A DNA stretch of 64,000 nucleotides, from the NCBI GenBank assembly GCA_021444005.1, contig JABUSB010000001.1:109253-173252 (forward strand), given 5' to 3'. Positions 1 to 11,655 of the stretch are shown in pieces. The stretch comes from Malacoplasma sp. (GTDB taxonomy: Bacteria > Bacillota_I > Bacilli_A > Mycoplasmatales > Mycoplasmoidaceae). Within the stretch, counting starts at the first letter, position 1. Every line of letters begins with the position of its first letter. The position numbers and the translations under genes were made by a program. A model generated the notes under the pieces. That model made no database searches. It was given only the letters and a program-made list of their open reading frames with translations, and had not been told where the DNA came from.

Positions 1-418
1 ATAAAGTTTTTAGCAGTTCCCAATATTGAAAAATCAGATACTACATCTTCCCCTCCTGTGAATAAGAATGTATCTTCAATATCATTTTGAAATACATCTT
101 TTCTTGCTTGGTCACTTGAATTATAGTCACTCATAATTCCCATATTTAGATAGGCAATATCAGTTACATAATTACCTGTGGTTTCAGGTAAGGTGGAAGC
201 ACTATTAAAATATTTACTTGAATAGTTTTGAGTTGTAATGTTAGGTAATTGTGCATTGCTTGTACTACCTGCAGTTGTAGGTGTATGCGGTATTGCTGCA
301 CTATTACTAGAGCTATTTTTTATTTGTGTAGCTAATGAGACTGCAACTGATGGTACTACAACACCAGCCACAACCCCCCCGCTGCTATTCCTGAAAAAAT
401 TAACCAACCTTTTTTCAT
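1..418 (-). CDS. Surface/secreted protein, N-terminal part, frame broken at a G7 tract (phase-OFF or pseudogene)
   Basis: The ATG at 418 (minus strand) has a Shine-Dalgarno AAGGAT seven bases upstream and starts MKKGWLIFSGIAAGG, a basic start plus hydrophobic segment like a signal anchor. In the sequence as given, the seven-G run at 374-380 leads to a TAG after 21 codons. With one G more (or two fewer) the frame stays open to base 1: a hydrophobic core continues (VVAGVVVPSVAVSLA), then a Ser/Thr/Asn-rich ectodomain of at least 100 residues with no further stop. No lipobox cysteine is seen. The intact downstream frame suggests a switchable or very recently broken gene, but a sequencing error in the homopolymer would look the same. 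Function unknown. The gene continues beyond the left edge. Confidence 0.7.
374..380. repeat. Homopolymer tract (C7 on plus, G7 in the coding strand)
   Basis: Seven consecutive G in the coding strand of the minus-strand surface gene, 13 codons after its start. A run of this length is out of place in such an AT-rich sequence. Its length decides whether the gene is read for 21 codons or for at least 139. Slipped-strand change of such tracts is a known ON/OFF mechanism for mycoplasma surface genes; that it happens here is inference. Confidence 0.6.
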
Positions 419-768
419 AATTTATCCTTACTTTACCTTTTTTATCCTTGGTAAAGATTTACATAAAAATTTAATATATTTGATTTTGATTTCACACTAG
501 ATTTATATACAAATCTAGTATTAATTAAGGCCTATAAAATCAACAATAAAAAATTGGTCTTACACTTATAATATATTTCAAAAAATGAATAATAATAATT
601 GTTTTATTATTCTGTCTTATTACTTCAAATTCGAATTTATTGAAAGCAGAAGCTGTAAATCTTAAAACTTAATAAAGTAGAAAAATTAGTATTATAAATA
701 TAGGTGTAGGGGAATCAATGTATGAGTTTTTACAAAACAAAAATTAAATCTACTTTATGGGAGGCAAA
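419..768. other. Divergent intergenic region
   Basis: 350 AT-rich bases between the minus-strand surface gene and the acyltransferase gene. It holds a perfect 9-bp inverted repeat at 496-519, a TATAAT at 567-572, an imperfect AT hairpin around 586-612, and TATAAA at 693-698, a plausible -10 for the acyltransferase gene about 60 bases before its start. No small gene is evident. Confidence 0.5.
496..519. promoter_or_regulatory. Perfect 9-bp inverted repeat upstream of the surface gene
   Basis: ACTAGATTT (496-504), six-base spacer, AAATCTAGT (511-519). It lies about 80-100 bases before the minus-strand start. The spacer and arms contain TATA-like sequence. It could be an operator, a transcript hairpin or part of an invertible promoter; nothing in the window decides between them. 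Confidence 0.4.
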
Positions 769-2337
769 ATGCAGTGATTAAACAAAAACATAATGTTTGC
801 TAAAAAAAATCCCGATAAATATTACGAAAATGGAGTTACTGACTCTTCTTTCCCCTCAACAGCTAACTCTTCTAATCAGGATATTATTTTAGATAATAAT
901 GATGGGTTTAATAATAAAAACGAAGCTAACAAAAATTGACCAGATAATAGAAACTGGTCTAATGATCCAAATCCTAATAGCTTTAATAATGTAAACAATA
1001 ATCAAGCACAAATGGGGATTCAAAACCAAGAAAAACCAAAAGTTACTTTTGCAGGAAATCTGAAAAAGAACTTTAATTTTAATAGATATGCAAAAATGGA
1101 AAGTAATTTATCTTACTTAAAGATTATTGCAATTCTATTGGTTACAATGACCCACACAATGCGTGATTTGTATCAAACTAATTATTCATTAATTGATATG
1201 CAACAAATCGGTGGTAATGTCAGTCCTTGATTGTTTATGATATTACAAGTTCTATCTATTATTTGCGTTAACTTATTTGTTTGCATTTCGTGTTACTTGG
1301 AAAACAAGAGTTTTAAGGTTAAATTCTTTAAGGTTATAAAGCTCTACCTCTTAATTACCTTTATTTTATGTGTAACACAAGCACTTGAATGGATCATTGC
1401 AGCAATAGTAGGTGGTGGAGCATTCCCACTAGCTAATGCTAGTAGTTGAAAAGATTGATTAAAATGTTTTATCTGATTCTACTACGAAGACCCTTGATAT
1501 TTTACAGCTTACTTTGCGTTTTTACTATTAGTTCCTTTTATCAATTTACTTTATAGTAAATTAAGCCTAAATGGTAAAAATGTTGCTTTTGGAGTTGTGA
1601 TGTTTATCTTCATTTCTTGAAAAGTATTGTATTTAGCGTTTAGTAACCAACAAGGATTTACAGGTGGTGCTAGTACTACTGCTAACAACCCACTTTTATT
1701 TCTTAACTTAGGTGCAATTACTGATAGCATTCTTGGAAGAGGATATAACTTCTTAAATTTCTTTGTCATCTATGCTATCATTCAGTGATTAGTAGCCCAC
1801 GACTTCTTTTACCGATTCCGATATGGATGATGGCCACTATATATATGTACATTTGGCTTAATGTATTTACTATCAGTTTTTGTTAAAGGTGGTAACATTA
1901 ATGCCTTTATGTATTCAAACCCATTAGTTATCTTAATGTCAGTTTGTGTCTTTGGTGGATTCTTAAACATCAAATGTAAAAAACGAAAAACAGTTAATTA
2001 TTTATCAACATTAACACTTTATGTATTTGCATTGCACTGAAATGCATTAGGGAAAGTGTTTATTCAAACAATTTTTAGAGATCCATTAAATCAAATCTTT
2101 AGAGGTGGTGGAAGTTTCTTAGGATGATGGTATTCACCACAAGATTTATGAGTATTAAACGAGATATTCTATTGAGCATTATTCTCATTTATTATGTTCT
2201 TAATTGCAATTGCGGTTGATATGATCTTCAAATTCTGTACTGCAATTCCAGCTTGACAAAAAATGGTAGCATTCTTTAAAGAAACACTAAAACTTGATAA
2301 ATTTGAAAATATTGCACTGGCTGAAAAAACAGCATAG
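769..2337 (+). CDS. Membrane acyltransferase family 3-like protein
   Basis: 522 residues. The start at 769 has a strong GGGAGG six bases upstream. Residues 1-105 are hydrophilic and Asn-rich (cytoplasmic). From about residue 115 there are ten or so hydrophobic membrane segments. The first contains MTHTMRD with His129, in the place of the conserved His of the acyltransferase-3 family, and the second has NLFVCISCYLE, resembling the family's NxFvxISGyl segment. Family members transfer acyl groups to membrane-associated sugars or lipids; the substrate cannot be told here. The gene is monocistronic, ending at a clear terminator. Family assignment is moderate, from motif resemblance and topology. 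Confidence 0.65.
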
Positions 2338-2390
2338 TATTATTTCACAATTAATTTATTTTATTGGCTAAACAAAAACATTTATTTTTT

Positions 2391-2427
2391 AAAGATTATT
2401 AATGCAAAGTTAATAATCTTTTTTTAT
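2391..2427 (+). terminator. Rho-independent terminator after the acyltransferase gene
   Basis: AAGATTATTAA, seven-base loop, TTAATAATCTT followed by T7. Confidence 0.8.
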
Positions 2428-2599
2428 TAGCTACAAATTAATTTGGTTGTTTTAGAAATTTGTGTAACAACACAAATCATATTGATTAAGAACATTAAAA
2501 AATTATTACTTTATGAGAAAAAAACAAATAAATAAAATTTTTTAATTTTTATCATTTTAAAATTATGTAATTTATAGATGACATTTAAAATAAACAAAA

Positions 2600-5500
2600 A
2601 TGAGAACGATCATCAAAGCAATTTTAAAGTTTTTCAAACTGAGCAAACTTTCATTTATCGGCTTATTCATTTTAGTTTTTTTTTCAATTACCGTTTTTAG
2701 TGTTTTAAATAACACAAACACTAATCTAACATCTTCTTACCAAAACATTTCTAGCGAAGGTAATTTACACGATTTTGTGATTAATGAAAACTACCGTTAT
2801 GGTAACGGAAGTTATGAATTAAACGCAAGCAGTGCCACCTCTAATGGGAATGTTAATGTTACTAACATCAGTGATTATAATAATGGTTCATATGTAGTTA
2901 ATTTTGCCCTAGATTTAGATGCAATTAAAAGTGGGCAAAACTTTGAATGAACCTATGCATACAATGATGTTGTAAACAAATATGAAAATGACACATCCTC
3001 TAGTTTTTATAAAGAGTTTTTAAGTTTTGAAACTACAATTGTGTCATCAGATGCTTCAATTACTTTTTATAACTGAAAATCAAATCCTGATTTTGTGAGC
3101 AAAGCATATTCAATTGTTAGTACAAAAGCCTCAGCTCTAAAAAATTTTGTCGAAAATTATTATGAACAAGATTTTATTAGTAATGTAGAAGCAAAAACAA
3201 ATACTTCAATTCAAAGCTTTGAGTCAATTAATATTAATAACACAAAGCAAAATATCTTTTTCAAATTAATCAAAGCTTCTTCAAATAATCAAATTGATAA
3301 AGTTGTAATTTATGATGGTAACAATTTAAGCTCTTCCCAAGGTTTTGACAATCCAGATTCTGCAATCAATCTTGTAATAAATGCAACTAATGATGCATTA
3401 ACCAATGATGCAAGCATTTCTAGAAACTTAATTGCTTATTTAGATAAAGCACAATGATCACTAGATACAGTTCAATTTAGTGAATTATTAAATTATTTAG
3501 ATCAAGACAAAACTTACAATCCTTATATTAATATTCCAAACCCAACTGGTGCAAATGCTGATTTGGTTGCCCAACAAGCTAATATTGTAAAAACAATCAT
3601 TGACAGTAATGGGATTGTGAATGATGGATACCAGGTTAGATTTTCATATTCCCAACTAGGGTTAGCCCCAATTAGTGGACAGTATGAAGATTTTACCAGT
3701 TATGGCGCTATAGTTTCTCCATATTATTTAAATAAACTTAATAAAACCCCTGTGAATCATCAAGAGTGATTAAAACACTTAAATGATTCACAAGCAAGTT
3801 TTAATGCCTGATTATATTCAATATCTGACTCCACATTTTCAATAGATAACCAAATTTTTGTAATCTTAGGTACGGGGATTTCCCCAGATTTTATGTATCC
3901 AATCGTTTCATTTAATAATTTGGTACCAAATGAAGCAACACAACAAGTAGTTTATACAAATTCAACTGGATATAATAAAATGCTTAATTCTTTTAGAGGA
4001 AATGAGCAAGAGAATTTTTTGGTAGGGAAGTTTAATTCTAGTAACCGTTCTTTAAGTGATATTAATAATATCTCCACACAATATATGGCGTGACCTTCAA
4101 ATATCAGTGCTGCATATTATTACAATGATACTTCTAATACTTCATCCCCTACTGCTTTAAGAGTTGTGTTTATTCCCAATATTGTTAACACGATTAGTTT
4201 AGTTTCGTGATTTCTGACATCTTTTATTTTGGTTCTTTCTTTATTTATTTCAATTGTAATTATTAAAAGATGTATTGAAAATAACCGCAATAGTTTAGGG
4301 ATCATGTTGGCTAATGGGTATAAAAAATGAGAAGTGATTAGTGGGTTATGTTTACTAATCTGAATCCCAATTTTTTTCTCAACTATCTTTGGTTATTTTT
4401 TAGGATTAGCATTACAAGGTAGTGTAATTGAGTTGTTATCCAATTTTTGAACACTCCCTGTAGCTTTTGAAAAATTCTCCTTATTTTTCATAACTTCAAT
4501 TATTTTGGTTGTTTTATTAATCTTTTTAGTAATTACAGTCTTTTTCTCTTGGTTTTGCTTACAAGGTGAAATTGCCGAATTTATGAAGGATGAAGCAAAA
4601 AACAAGATGAATAAAATTAGCATTATTGTTAAAAAATTATTCAAATTTTTTAATGTGATTGCACTATTGAGATGTACGATTGCTTTCTCTTCTGTTTGAA
4701 GATTAATGCTTTTATCTTTAATGTCAGCACTATTAACAGCATCACTAATTTTTTCAATCAATATTATTGATTCTTTCAAAACATCAGCTGCATTAACATA
4801 TGGTTCTAAAAAATATAATTATGGATTAAATTTAGTAACCCCAACATTACAATCAGGACAATACTATAGTGTCCCTTACCAACAACAAGGGCAAACCCTT
4901 AATAAAAAATCTTATTTTAACAGCACCTTATTATCTTCAACACCAGTTAACATCTTAGATTACATTTCCCAAAGATATTGGGATGCATCAAGTATTTATG
5001 GTAACTATGCAACTCAAAACCCAGTATTTTATAACAATGTCATAACTTATGGAAATTACCAACTAATTTCCCAAGATGATTTAAATGCACAAACATCTGA
5101 TTTGTTTTATTTGAAAAACAAAACAACCACAAGACCATTTGTTGACATTAATTTAGGAGTGGGGTCAATTTCATCTAACCCTTGAAATTTAGCTTCCCAA
5201 TTAATGCCAGTTAATAACCAATTATATGCGAATCAAGCATTTAAAAATATGTTTGAAAATTCATTGAAAGACAATACTTCTCAAATTGATATTGGGTACC
5301 AAACAACTGATACTGTTTTCAACTATATTAAAAGCTTTGCAATTGGTTATGCAGTACTTAAAACCAATTCTGATGCACAACCAATTATCACAGACTTTGG
5401 TAAAGGAATTCCCCAAGTTGTAACAATGGATTTTATCGATAATGATTCATCGATCTTTTATGATTCAGTCGATTCTTCACTTGATCCAAATTATAACTAT

Positions 5501-7087
5501 TATTTAAAATTCTATGATGGATTAATTGGGGGGAATAGCACCACCCAAACCGATACTAGTAATGTACCGGTTACTAGTGTTAACATTCACTTTTTAAACT
5601 TATTGTATTATTTATATGCGAATGCATTAAATAGTGCAAACACATATAGTATTAACTACAATAAATTGGTTGTGGACCAAAATGATAGCCCTTACACTTA
5701 CCTGAATTTCAATATTGATTTAGTTAATAACTCTAACCCAAATATTAGTGATACTTTAAATATGATTGGGTTAAACAATAATTTTACTAACCCTAGTATT
5801 GAATTATTAGATGACAAGAGTAATTTATTAAACCAAGCATTATGGGATACAAATCCAACTTATATTAATGCTAAAAATGCTAATAACCAAGATGAAAAAT
5901 ATCCAGTATACCCCATTGTAATTAATGAAGTTGCAAGAAAGAAATACAAATTAGATGTAGGCTCACTTATTAAAACCACAATTTTAAATAGTAGTGACAG
6001 ATATTCAAGAATTCACTTTAATGTGGATAATCCGATAGCTTACTTTAAAGTAATTGGGATTAATACCACATACCAAGGAGCTGAGTTTTATATTAATCAA
6101 TATTATGCAAATTGGATTTTGGGGTTAACAATTAATAATATCAAACCCCAAACTCCAACTGCAAAAGAGCAATTGTATGATTATGTGAATTGAAACAACA
6201 CTAATAGTGATTCAATTCAAGATAGTAATGCTGCACTTAATTTACTTGAATTTGATTATGGAGATAACTATTTAAACTCAAATCCTTTATTGTTATCCGC
6301 TTCTGATTTAATAGCATTAGATAAGCAAAACTTTATTGTAAATGATTCTGGATATAATGGAGTATTCTCTACTAGCATTGATGATTTAGCAGAAGTTACA
6401 AAAGGTGTATCATTATATTCTTTTAGTGGACTATACCCTGGAACGGATTTGATATCACCAACAAATTCGACAATGTTAGCTGTTTTTAGTGATCAAGACA
6501 CAATGAAAAAAGCAGTGCAAACATTAGGGTTTAATGATCTTTTAAATAGTGATGGTAGTGTTAATGTAGATGCACAAGGTTTAATTCAAATCATTGCAGA
6601 TACTTTTGGAAGCAGTTCTTCATTTTTTATCGTATCTGATGCTTCATCTAACTCTACATCACTTGATGTTTTAAATATTACGAGTTTAACATTAACTAAA
6701 ATTCAAGATGTGATTTTATCTTTAATTGTTTTAATTACTGTTTTAATAATTATTGTGATCTCATCCCTTATCATTAATGACTCACTTAAAATGGCACTAG
6801 TTTTAAAGTGTTTGGGATTAAATGATAAAAAGAATGCATTATCATTTTTATCAATTTATGTACCAGTATTTATTTTTGGACTATTGTTGTCCATTCCTTT
6901 ATCTTTTGTATTTACAACAATTTATTTAGAATTCATTTTTAGTTTTGCAGGAATCTTAATTGTTGTGAACTCAACTTGGTGGCACTTTATTGTTGCTTCT
7001 TTTGGAATGCTTATCATCTTCATTGGTTCTTATTGAACAATGTGAAATAAAATTGGTGGCATTAACTTATCTAAAAGTATTAAGTAA
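2600..7087 (+). CDS. Giant FtsX/MacB-type ABC transporter permease (1,495 aa)
   Basis: One N-terminal membrane segment (about residues 15-38), a large Asn/Ser-rich extracellular region, a first block of membrane helices at about 525-660, another helix near 705-730, a second extracellular region, and a C-terminal FtsX-like block (about 1370-1490) containing IINDSLKMALVLKCLGLND, the typical cytoplasmic loop between FtsX helices. The gene has many in-frame TGA codons read as Trp. The ATPase gene follows after 8 bases, so the pair probably forms one transporter. It is paralogous to the 1,793-residue permease at 57746-63127: both have a YPVVIN..YK.DVG segment followed by YFKV.GI. Substrate unknown; lipoprotein release or export of hydrophobic compounds is the usual family role. 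Confidence 0.8.
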
Positions 7088-7095
7088 ATTCAATT

Positions 7096-7875
7096 ATGAA
7101 AACAAAGACAAAATCAAATTTGCAAGAATCTAAAACGATAAAATTGCCAACTCGTAAAATTGTAGTTAACAATAGTTTTGATTATTTGTTTGAATTAGAA
7201 AATGTTACCAAAAAGTTTACTAATGGATATTTAGTAAACCAAGTTTTAAAAGGGATTAACTTAAAAATTAAAAAAAATAAATTTGTTGTTATTCTTGGGA
7301 AATCAGGAAGTGGGAAGACAACACTAATGAATATTTTGTCAGCCCTTACAAAAGCGACAAGTGGGTCAGTAATTGTTAACAACCACCAACTAATTAATAT
7401 GAATAATAACCAATTAACTAACTTTCGCAGAAAATACATTGGTTATATATTTCAAGAATATGGATTGTTAGCAACCCTTAATGTATATGATAATGTATTA
7501 ACTGGTTTTAATTTAAATCGTAAAGGACGTAACACAAGTGAGGTTGATGAAATTTTAGAAATGGTAGATCTTTTAGATTATAAAAAGAAATACCCTGCAG
7601 AATTATCCGGGGGACAACAGCAAAGGGTTTCAATAGCACGAGCGATTGCTAAAAAACCATTAATCATTTTTGGGGATGAGCCCACTGGCGCACTAGATTC
7701 AAAAATGAGTGTAAAGGTATTAAAAATCTTAAAAGAGGTTAATAAAAAATATTCAACCACAATTGTGTTAATCACCCACGATAAAGAAATTGCTAAAATT
7801 GCAGAGCAGGTTGTGGTGATTGAAAATGGATTGATTGTCCAAAACTATGAAAATCCCAATCCACTAAATCCATAA
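7096..7875 (+). CDS. ABC transporter ATP-binding protein (LolD/MacB type)
   Basis: 259 residues. Walker A GKSGSGKTT at about residue 68, Q-loop region IFQEYGLL, signature LSGGQQQR at about 169, Walker B IIFGDEPTGALD at about 190-200 and the H-loop His in ITHDKE. The E-P-T-G-A-L-D-S sequence is typical of the ATPases that drive FtsX-like permeases. About 30 residues precede the usual domain start. It lies 8 bases after the giant permease and shares its terminator, so it most likely energises it. The second giant permease in this window has no adjacent ATPase, so this subunit might serve both; that is inference. Confidence 0.9.
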   Translation: MKTKTKSNLQESKTIKLPTRKIVVNNSFDYLFELENVTKKFTNGYLVNQVLKGINLKIKKNKFVVILGKSGSGKTTLMNILSALTKATSGSVIVNNHQLINMNNNQLTNFRRKYIGYIFQEYGLLATLNVYDNVLTGFNLNRKGRNTSEVDEILEMVDLLDYKKKYPAELSGGQQQRVSIARAIAKKPLIIFGDEPTGALDSKMSVKVLKILKEVNKKYSTTIVLITHDKEIAKIAEQVVVIENGLIVQNYENPNPLNP

Positions 7876-7882
7876 TTTAACA

Positions 7883-7921
7883 TAAAAGGGCTAAATAAAA
7901 GTTTAGTCCTTTTATTTTTTA
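7883..7921 (+). terminator. Terminator of the permease-ATPase operon
   Basis: AAAAGGGCTAAA, short A-rich loop, TTTAGTCCTTTT, followed by ATTTTTT. Confidence 0.8.
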
Positions 7922-7993
7922 TATTTAGCTTGCGAATATTCCATTTATGATTTAAAAATAAAGATAAATAATTGTAGATATTAGTTTTAAAAA

Positions 7994-8458
7994 ATGAGTG
8001 CAATGCGAATTGGGAATGGGATCGACCACCATCAATTAATTAAAAGTGAATGTGAGCAAAATTTAGGGGGATTATCTTTTAAACTAAATTATCAAATCCA
8101 AGCCTTTTCGGATGGGGATGTAATTTTACACTCTATCAGTTCTGCAATCTTGGGTGCGTTATCAGAAAGTGATTTAGGTACTTTTTTTCCAGATTTTAAG
8201 AAAGAAAATCAGAATTTAGATTCCAAAACAATCTTAAATAAATGCTTGCAAATGATGGTGCAAAAAAACTTTGAAATTGTGAATGTTGACATCACAATAG
8301 TTTGCGAAAGCATTTATTTTGCCCCCATTATTTTGCAAATCAAAAAGAATTTAATAACTTTACTAAAGACACAAAACATTAGTGTCAAAGCAACACGATT
8401 TGAAAAAGAAAGTGATATGATTTCAACTTATTGTGTTTTGTTATTGAAAAGTAAATAA
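7994..8458 (+). CDS. ispF: 2-C-methyl-D-erythritol 2,4-cyclodiphosphate synthase
   Basis: 154 residues, the normal length. IspF converts CDP-methylerythritol 2-phosphate to the cyclic diphosphate in the MEP isoprenoid pathway. The zinc ligands are visible as Asp11 and His13 (GIDHH) and His46 (DVILHS). The SDGDVILH, ILGALSESDLGTFFPD and VNVDITIV blocks and the VKAT near the end follow the family pattern. No other MEP gene is in this window. The start could be 7994 or the second ATG at 8003, which would match the usual MRIG start; no clear Shine-Dalgarno is seen. MEP genes are absent from many mollicutes but known in a few lineages such as M. penetrans. Confidence 0.88.
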   Translation: MSAMRIGNGIDHHQLIKSECEQNLGGLSFKLNYQIQAFSDGDVILHSISSAILGALSESDLGTFFPDFKKENQNLDSKTILNKCLQMMVQKNFEIVNVDITIVCESIYFAPIILQIKKNLITLLKTQNISVKATRFEKESDMISTYCVLLLKSK

Positions 8459-8526
8459 AACCACTTTTTATATTAGAATTTATATTATATATTTTTTTCA
8501 AAGTTTAATGGAAAGATGGTGTTTTT

Positions 8527-9057
8527 ATGGATACAAGAGTGGAAAAAATTTTACTAACTTATGATGAAATTCAAGCAGGAATTATTAAAGCTGCTAAATG
8601 AATTGATCAAAAATTTAAAGATAAAGATTTAATTTTAATTGGCCTTTTAAAAGGGTGTATTCCTTTTTATGGCCAATTAGCAAGCCACATTACAATTGAT
8701 TGCTTATTAGATACGATGACAATCAGTTCATATAAAGGGAATACAGAGCGAACTACTTTACCCCACATTTATCAAGATGTGACTGAAGACATTAAAGACA
8801 AAGATGTTTTAATTGTGGATGAAATAATTGATTCTGCATACACTTTGCAATATGTTAAAGATTATTTAAACAAGAATTATGGTCCAAAATCAATTAGTAT
8901 TCTAACTTTGCTTGATAAACCAGAAGGAAGAAAAATTGATTTAAACCCAGATTATTCTTGTTTTCAAATTGAGAATCATTTTGTAGTTGGATACGGTTGT
9001 GATTACCAAGGAAAACTACGAAATTTACCATATGTTGGAATTTTTAAACAAAAATAA
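8527..9057 (+). CDS. hpt: Hypoxanthine phosphoribosyltransferase
   Basis: 176 residues. It makes IMP or GMP from hypoxanthine or guanine and PRPP in purine salvage. The PRPP-binding loop is VLIVDEIIDSAYTL, with the neighbouring ILIGLLKGCIPF and a C-terminal VGYGCDYQGKLRNLPYVG, all typical of Hpt. A purine-rich GGAAAGATGG lies upstream of the ATG. It is followed after 53 bases by ftsH, the hpt-ftsH pairing common in Gram-positive-type genomes. The start was chosen at 8527 because it gives the standard N-terminus including the ILLTYDEIQ segment. Confidence 0.93.
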
Positions 9058-9110
9058 AAAATATTTATTTATCATATTAAAAGACTTTAATTTAAGAGGA
9101 AGTGTTAGTA

Positions 9111-11513
9111 ATGGAATTTAACAAATTAGAATTGTTTATTATCAAGTTCTTTAAGCTCAATGTAAATTCAAAAAAACAAAATAGCAATTGGTTTATTAAT
9201 TTAAGAAACAGAGTTTTGAAAATTAATCAAGCCAATTCTAATTCTTCTTATAATAAAGATCCTAAAAAAAGAGATTTAAACCAACCAAGTGGAGCAACAA
9301 ACACAACACGAGACCCGGTTCGAGTTAAAAAATTAATTTGAACTGTGATTATAGTCCTTATTATATTAGCTGTCATCGCATTAATCATTTTAAGTGGTTT
9401 TACATTCTCTGCAAACAACTTAAATGCAGAAACTTTTAATCCTGATACTAACAATCCCACTGCATATACGGTTATTACATCCCAAGGGGTAACACAAACA
9501 ATCGCTGGCCCACCAACAACAAAATACAAAGCTGGTGACAATACTTTATATGTTTTTTACCAACAATCAAATTTCAGTGGATTTTATTATTCTGCAATTA
9601 TACGAGACACTATTTACATTAGTGGTACTACCGCATCAACTTCACCTATATCTGGACAAACTGCAGAAATGGGATTAGTTTTTGCTAACCTTATAGTTTC
9701 ACAAAACGGAAATGTATATTGAAAAAGCACAAGTGCGGATGCAGCAAGCAGCTTTACATTTAACCAAAATTTAACTAATGCAATGCATTTACAAGGTTGA
9801 AGTAGTAGTTTATCAATGAGTTTACCTTCAACTTATAGTTTTTATGCAATCACTTCTTTAATTCTTTCTGTACTTCCATTCATTGTAATTGTGGGAATCT
9901 TGTGATTATATTTGCGAAAGATGATGCAAAGTGGGGGTGCTGGAGGACAAGACAATGTCTTTTCAATTGGTAAATCACAAGCTAAGTTAGCAAAATCTTC
10001 TGTTTTATTTTCTGATGTTGCTGGAATTGAAGAAGAAAAAGAAGAGTTAGTTGAAATTGTAGATTATTTAAAAAGACCCGAAAAATATGCTGGAATGGGT
10101 GCAAGAGTACCAAAAGGGGTAATATTATATGGACCTCCAGGTACTGGTAAAACATTACTTGCAAGAGCAGTTGCAGGGGAGGCTAAAGTACCATTCTTCC
10201 AAGTTTCAGGATCCGCTTTTGAAGATATGTTAGTTGGTGTTGGTGCTAAAAGAGTCCGAGATTTATTTGCTAAAGCGGTAAAAGCAGCACCGGCAATTAT
10301 TTTTATTGATGAAATCGATTCAGTAGGATCTAAACGTGGCAAGTTTGAAACCACAGCAGGATCATTAGCTGATCAAACACTAAACCAATTACTTGCTGAA
10401 ATGGATGGGTTTGATAACAAAACTGGTGTTATTGTAATGGCTGCAACAAACCGGATTGATGTTTTAGATGAAGCATTATTAAGACCTGGTAGATTTGACC
10501 GTCACATTCAAGTTAACCTTCCTGATATTAAAGAAAGAGTTGCAATACTAAAAATTCACGCTCGTAATAAAAACTTATCTGAAACTGTGGATTTGGAAGA
10601 TATTGCAAGAAGAACACCCGGATTTTCTGGTGCCCAATTGGAAAACGTATTAAATGAAGGGACATTATTAGCTGTAAGAAGAAACAAGAAATCAATTAAT
10701 ACTGAAGATTTAGATGAAGCAATCGATCGTGTCATTGCTGGTCCTGCGAAGAAAACAAGAGTGATTTCATTAGATGAAAAGAAACAAATTGCATTCCACG
10801 AAGCTGGACATGCAATTGTAGGGCTATATACGAAAGGGTCTGAAGTGGTTGAAAAAATTACGATTATCCCGCGTGGACAAGCTGCAGGATATACCCTTTC
10901 AGTCCCTGAAATTCAAGAGTTATCAATTCAAAAAAAATCTGATTTATTAGGAATGGTTGCTGGATTATTAGGGGGTCGTGCATCTGAAGAAATTAATTTT
11001 GGCAAGAAATTTATTTCAACCGGTGCTGCAAACGACTTATACAAAGCAACAAATATTGTGCGAGCGATGGTTACTCAACTTGGGATGTCATCAGTTGGGA
11101 TTGCCCAATACTATCCATCAGAGGGTACTGTAAATCCATATCAAGCAAAATTGTTTTCTGAAGCTACTTCACAATTAATCGATAAAGAAATTGAAAAGAT
11201 CTTTAAAGAGCAATACGAATATGCTTACAAGATTGTGAAAGAAAATAACCGTGAAGTGGAATTAATTGTTGAATCATTACTACTGTTAGAAACAATTGTA
11301 AAGCCGCAAATTGATTACATTCACAAATATAAGCAATTACCTAAAGAAGCACTTGAAAAGAAAAAAGAATTAGAGGAAAAAAAGAAAGCAGAAGCGATTA
11401 TTAAAAAAGCAAATCAAGAAGCTGAAGCTAGCAAGAAAAGTGAAGCAAATAAAAAATCAGAATTAAATGAATCTGATGTCTTTGAAAACAACAGTTCTAA
11501 GAAGAAAAATTAA
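9111..11513 (+). CDS. ftsH: ATP-dependent zinc metalloprotease FtsH
   Basis: 800 residues. Membrane-bound AAA+ protease that degrades misfolded membrane and some cytosolic proteins. About 75 residues precede the first membrane helix (about 78-100). An extracellular region follows, then a second helix (about 243-266). The AAA domain has GPPGTGKT near residue 340 and the Walker B IIFIDEID; the SRH region is [20 protein letters not shown]. The protease zinc site is HEAGH at about residue 560. The tail is Lys/Glu/Ala-rich, probably helical. The N-terminal extension and the ectodomain are longer than in Escherichia coli FtsH. The ATG at 9111 has AAGAGGA ten bases upstream; an in-frame GTG at 9102 lies too close to that site. 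Confidence 0.97.
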
Positions 11514-11519
11514 GTCTTT

Positions 11520-11555
11520 AAACCATTAAGCAATAAAGTTTGTTTAATGGTTTTT
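11520..11555 (+). terminator. Terminator after ftsH
   Basis: AAACCATTAA, 14-base loop, TTAATGGTTT followed by TTATTT. Confidence 0.75.
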
Positions 11556-11655
11556 ATTTCAAATTAATGTTATAAAATTTCTATGCATAAAAAGATATTT
11601 TTACCTTGTTTTATTTATGCTTTATAATTTTATTTATAACTAAAAGGCTTTTTAG

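Noticed and set aside
1012-2337. Apparent series of short or broken genes if TGA is taken as stop
   Set aside because: The same pattern occurs in rpoA, ftsH, glpK and the ribosomal genes at positions where Trp is conserved, so TGA is Trp here and these are intact genes.
4393-4779. Minus-strand open frames opposite the permease, L2, L29 and other genes
   Set aside because: They are antisense to well-supported genes, have no ribosome-binding site and no family resemblance.
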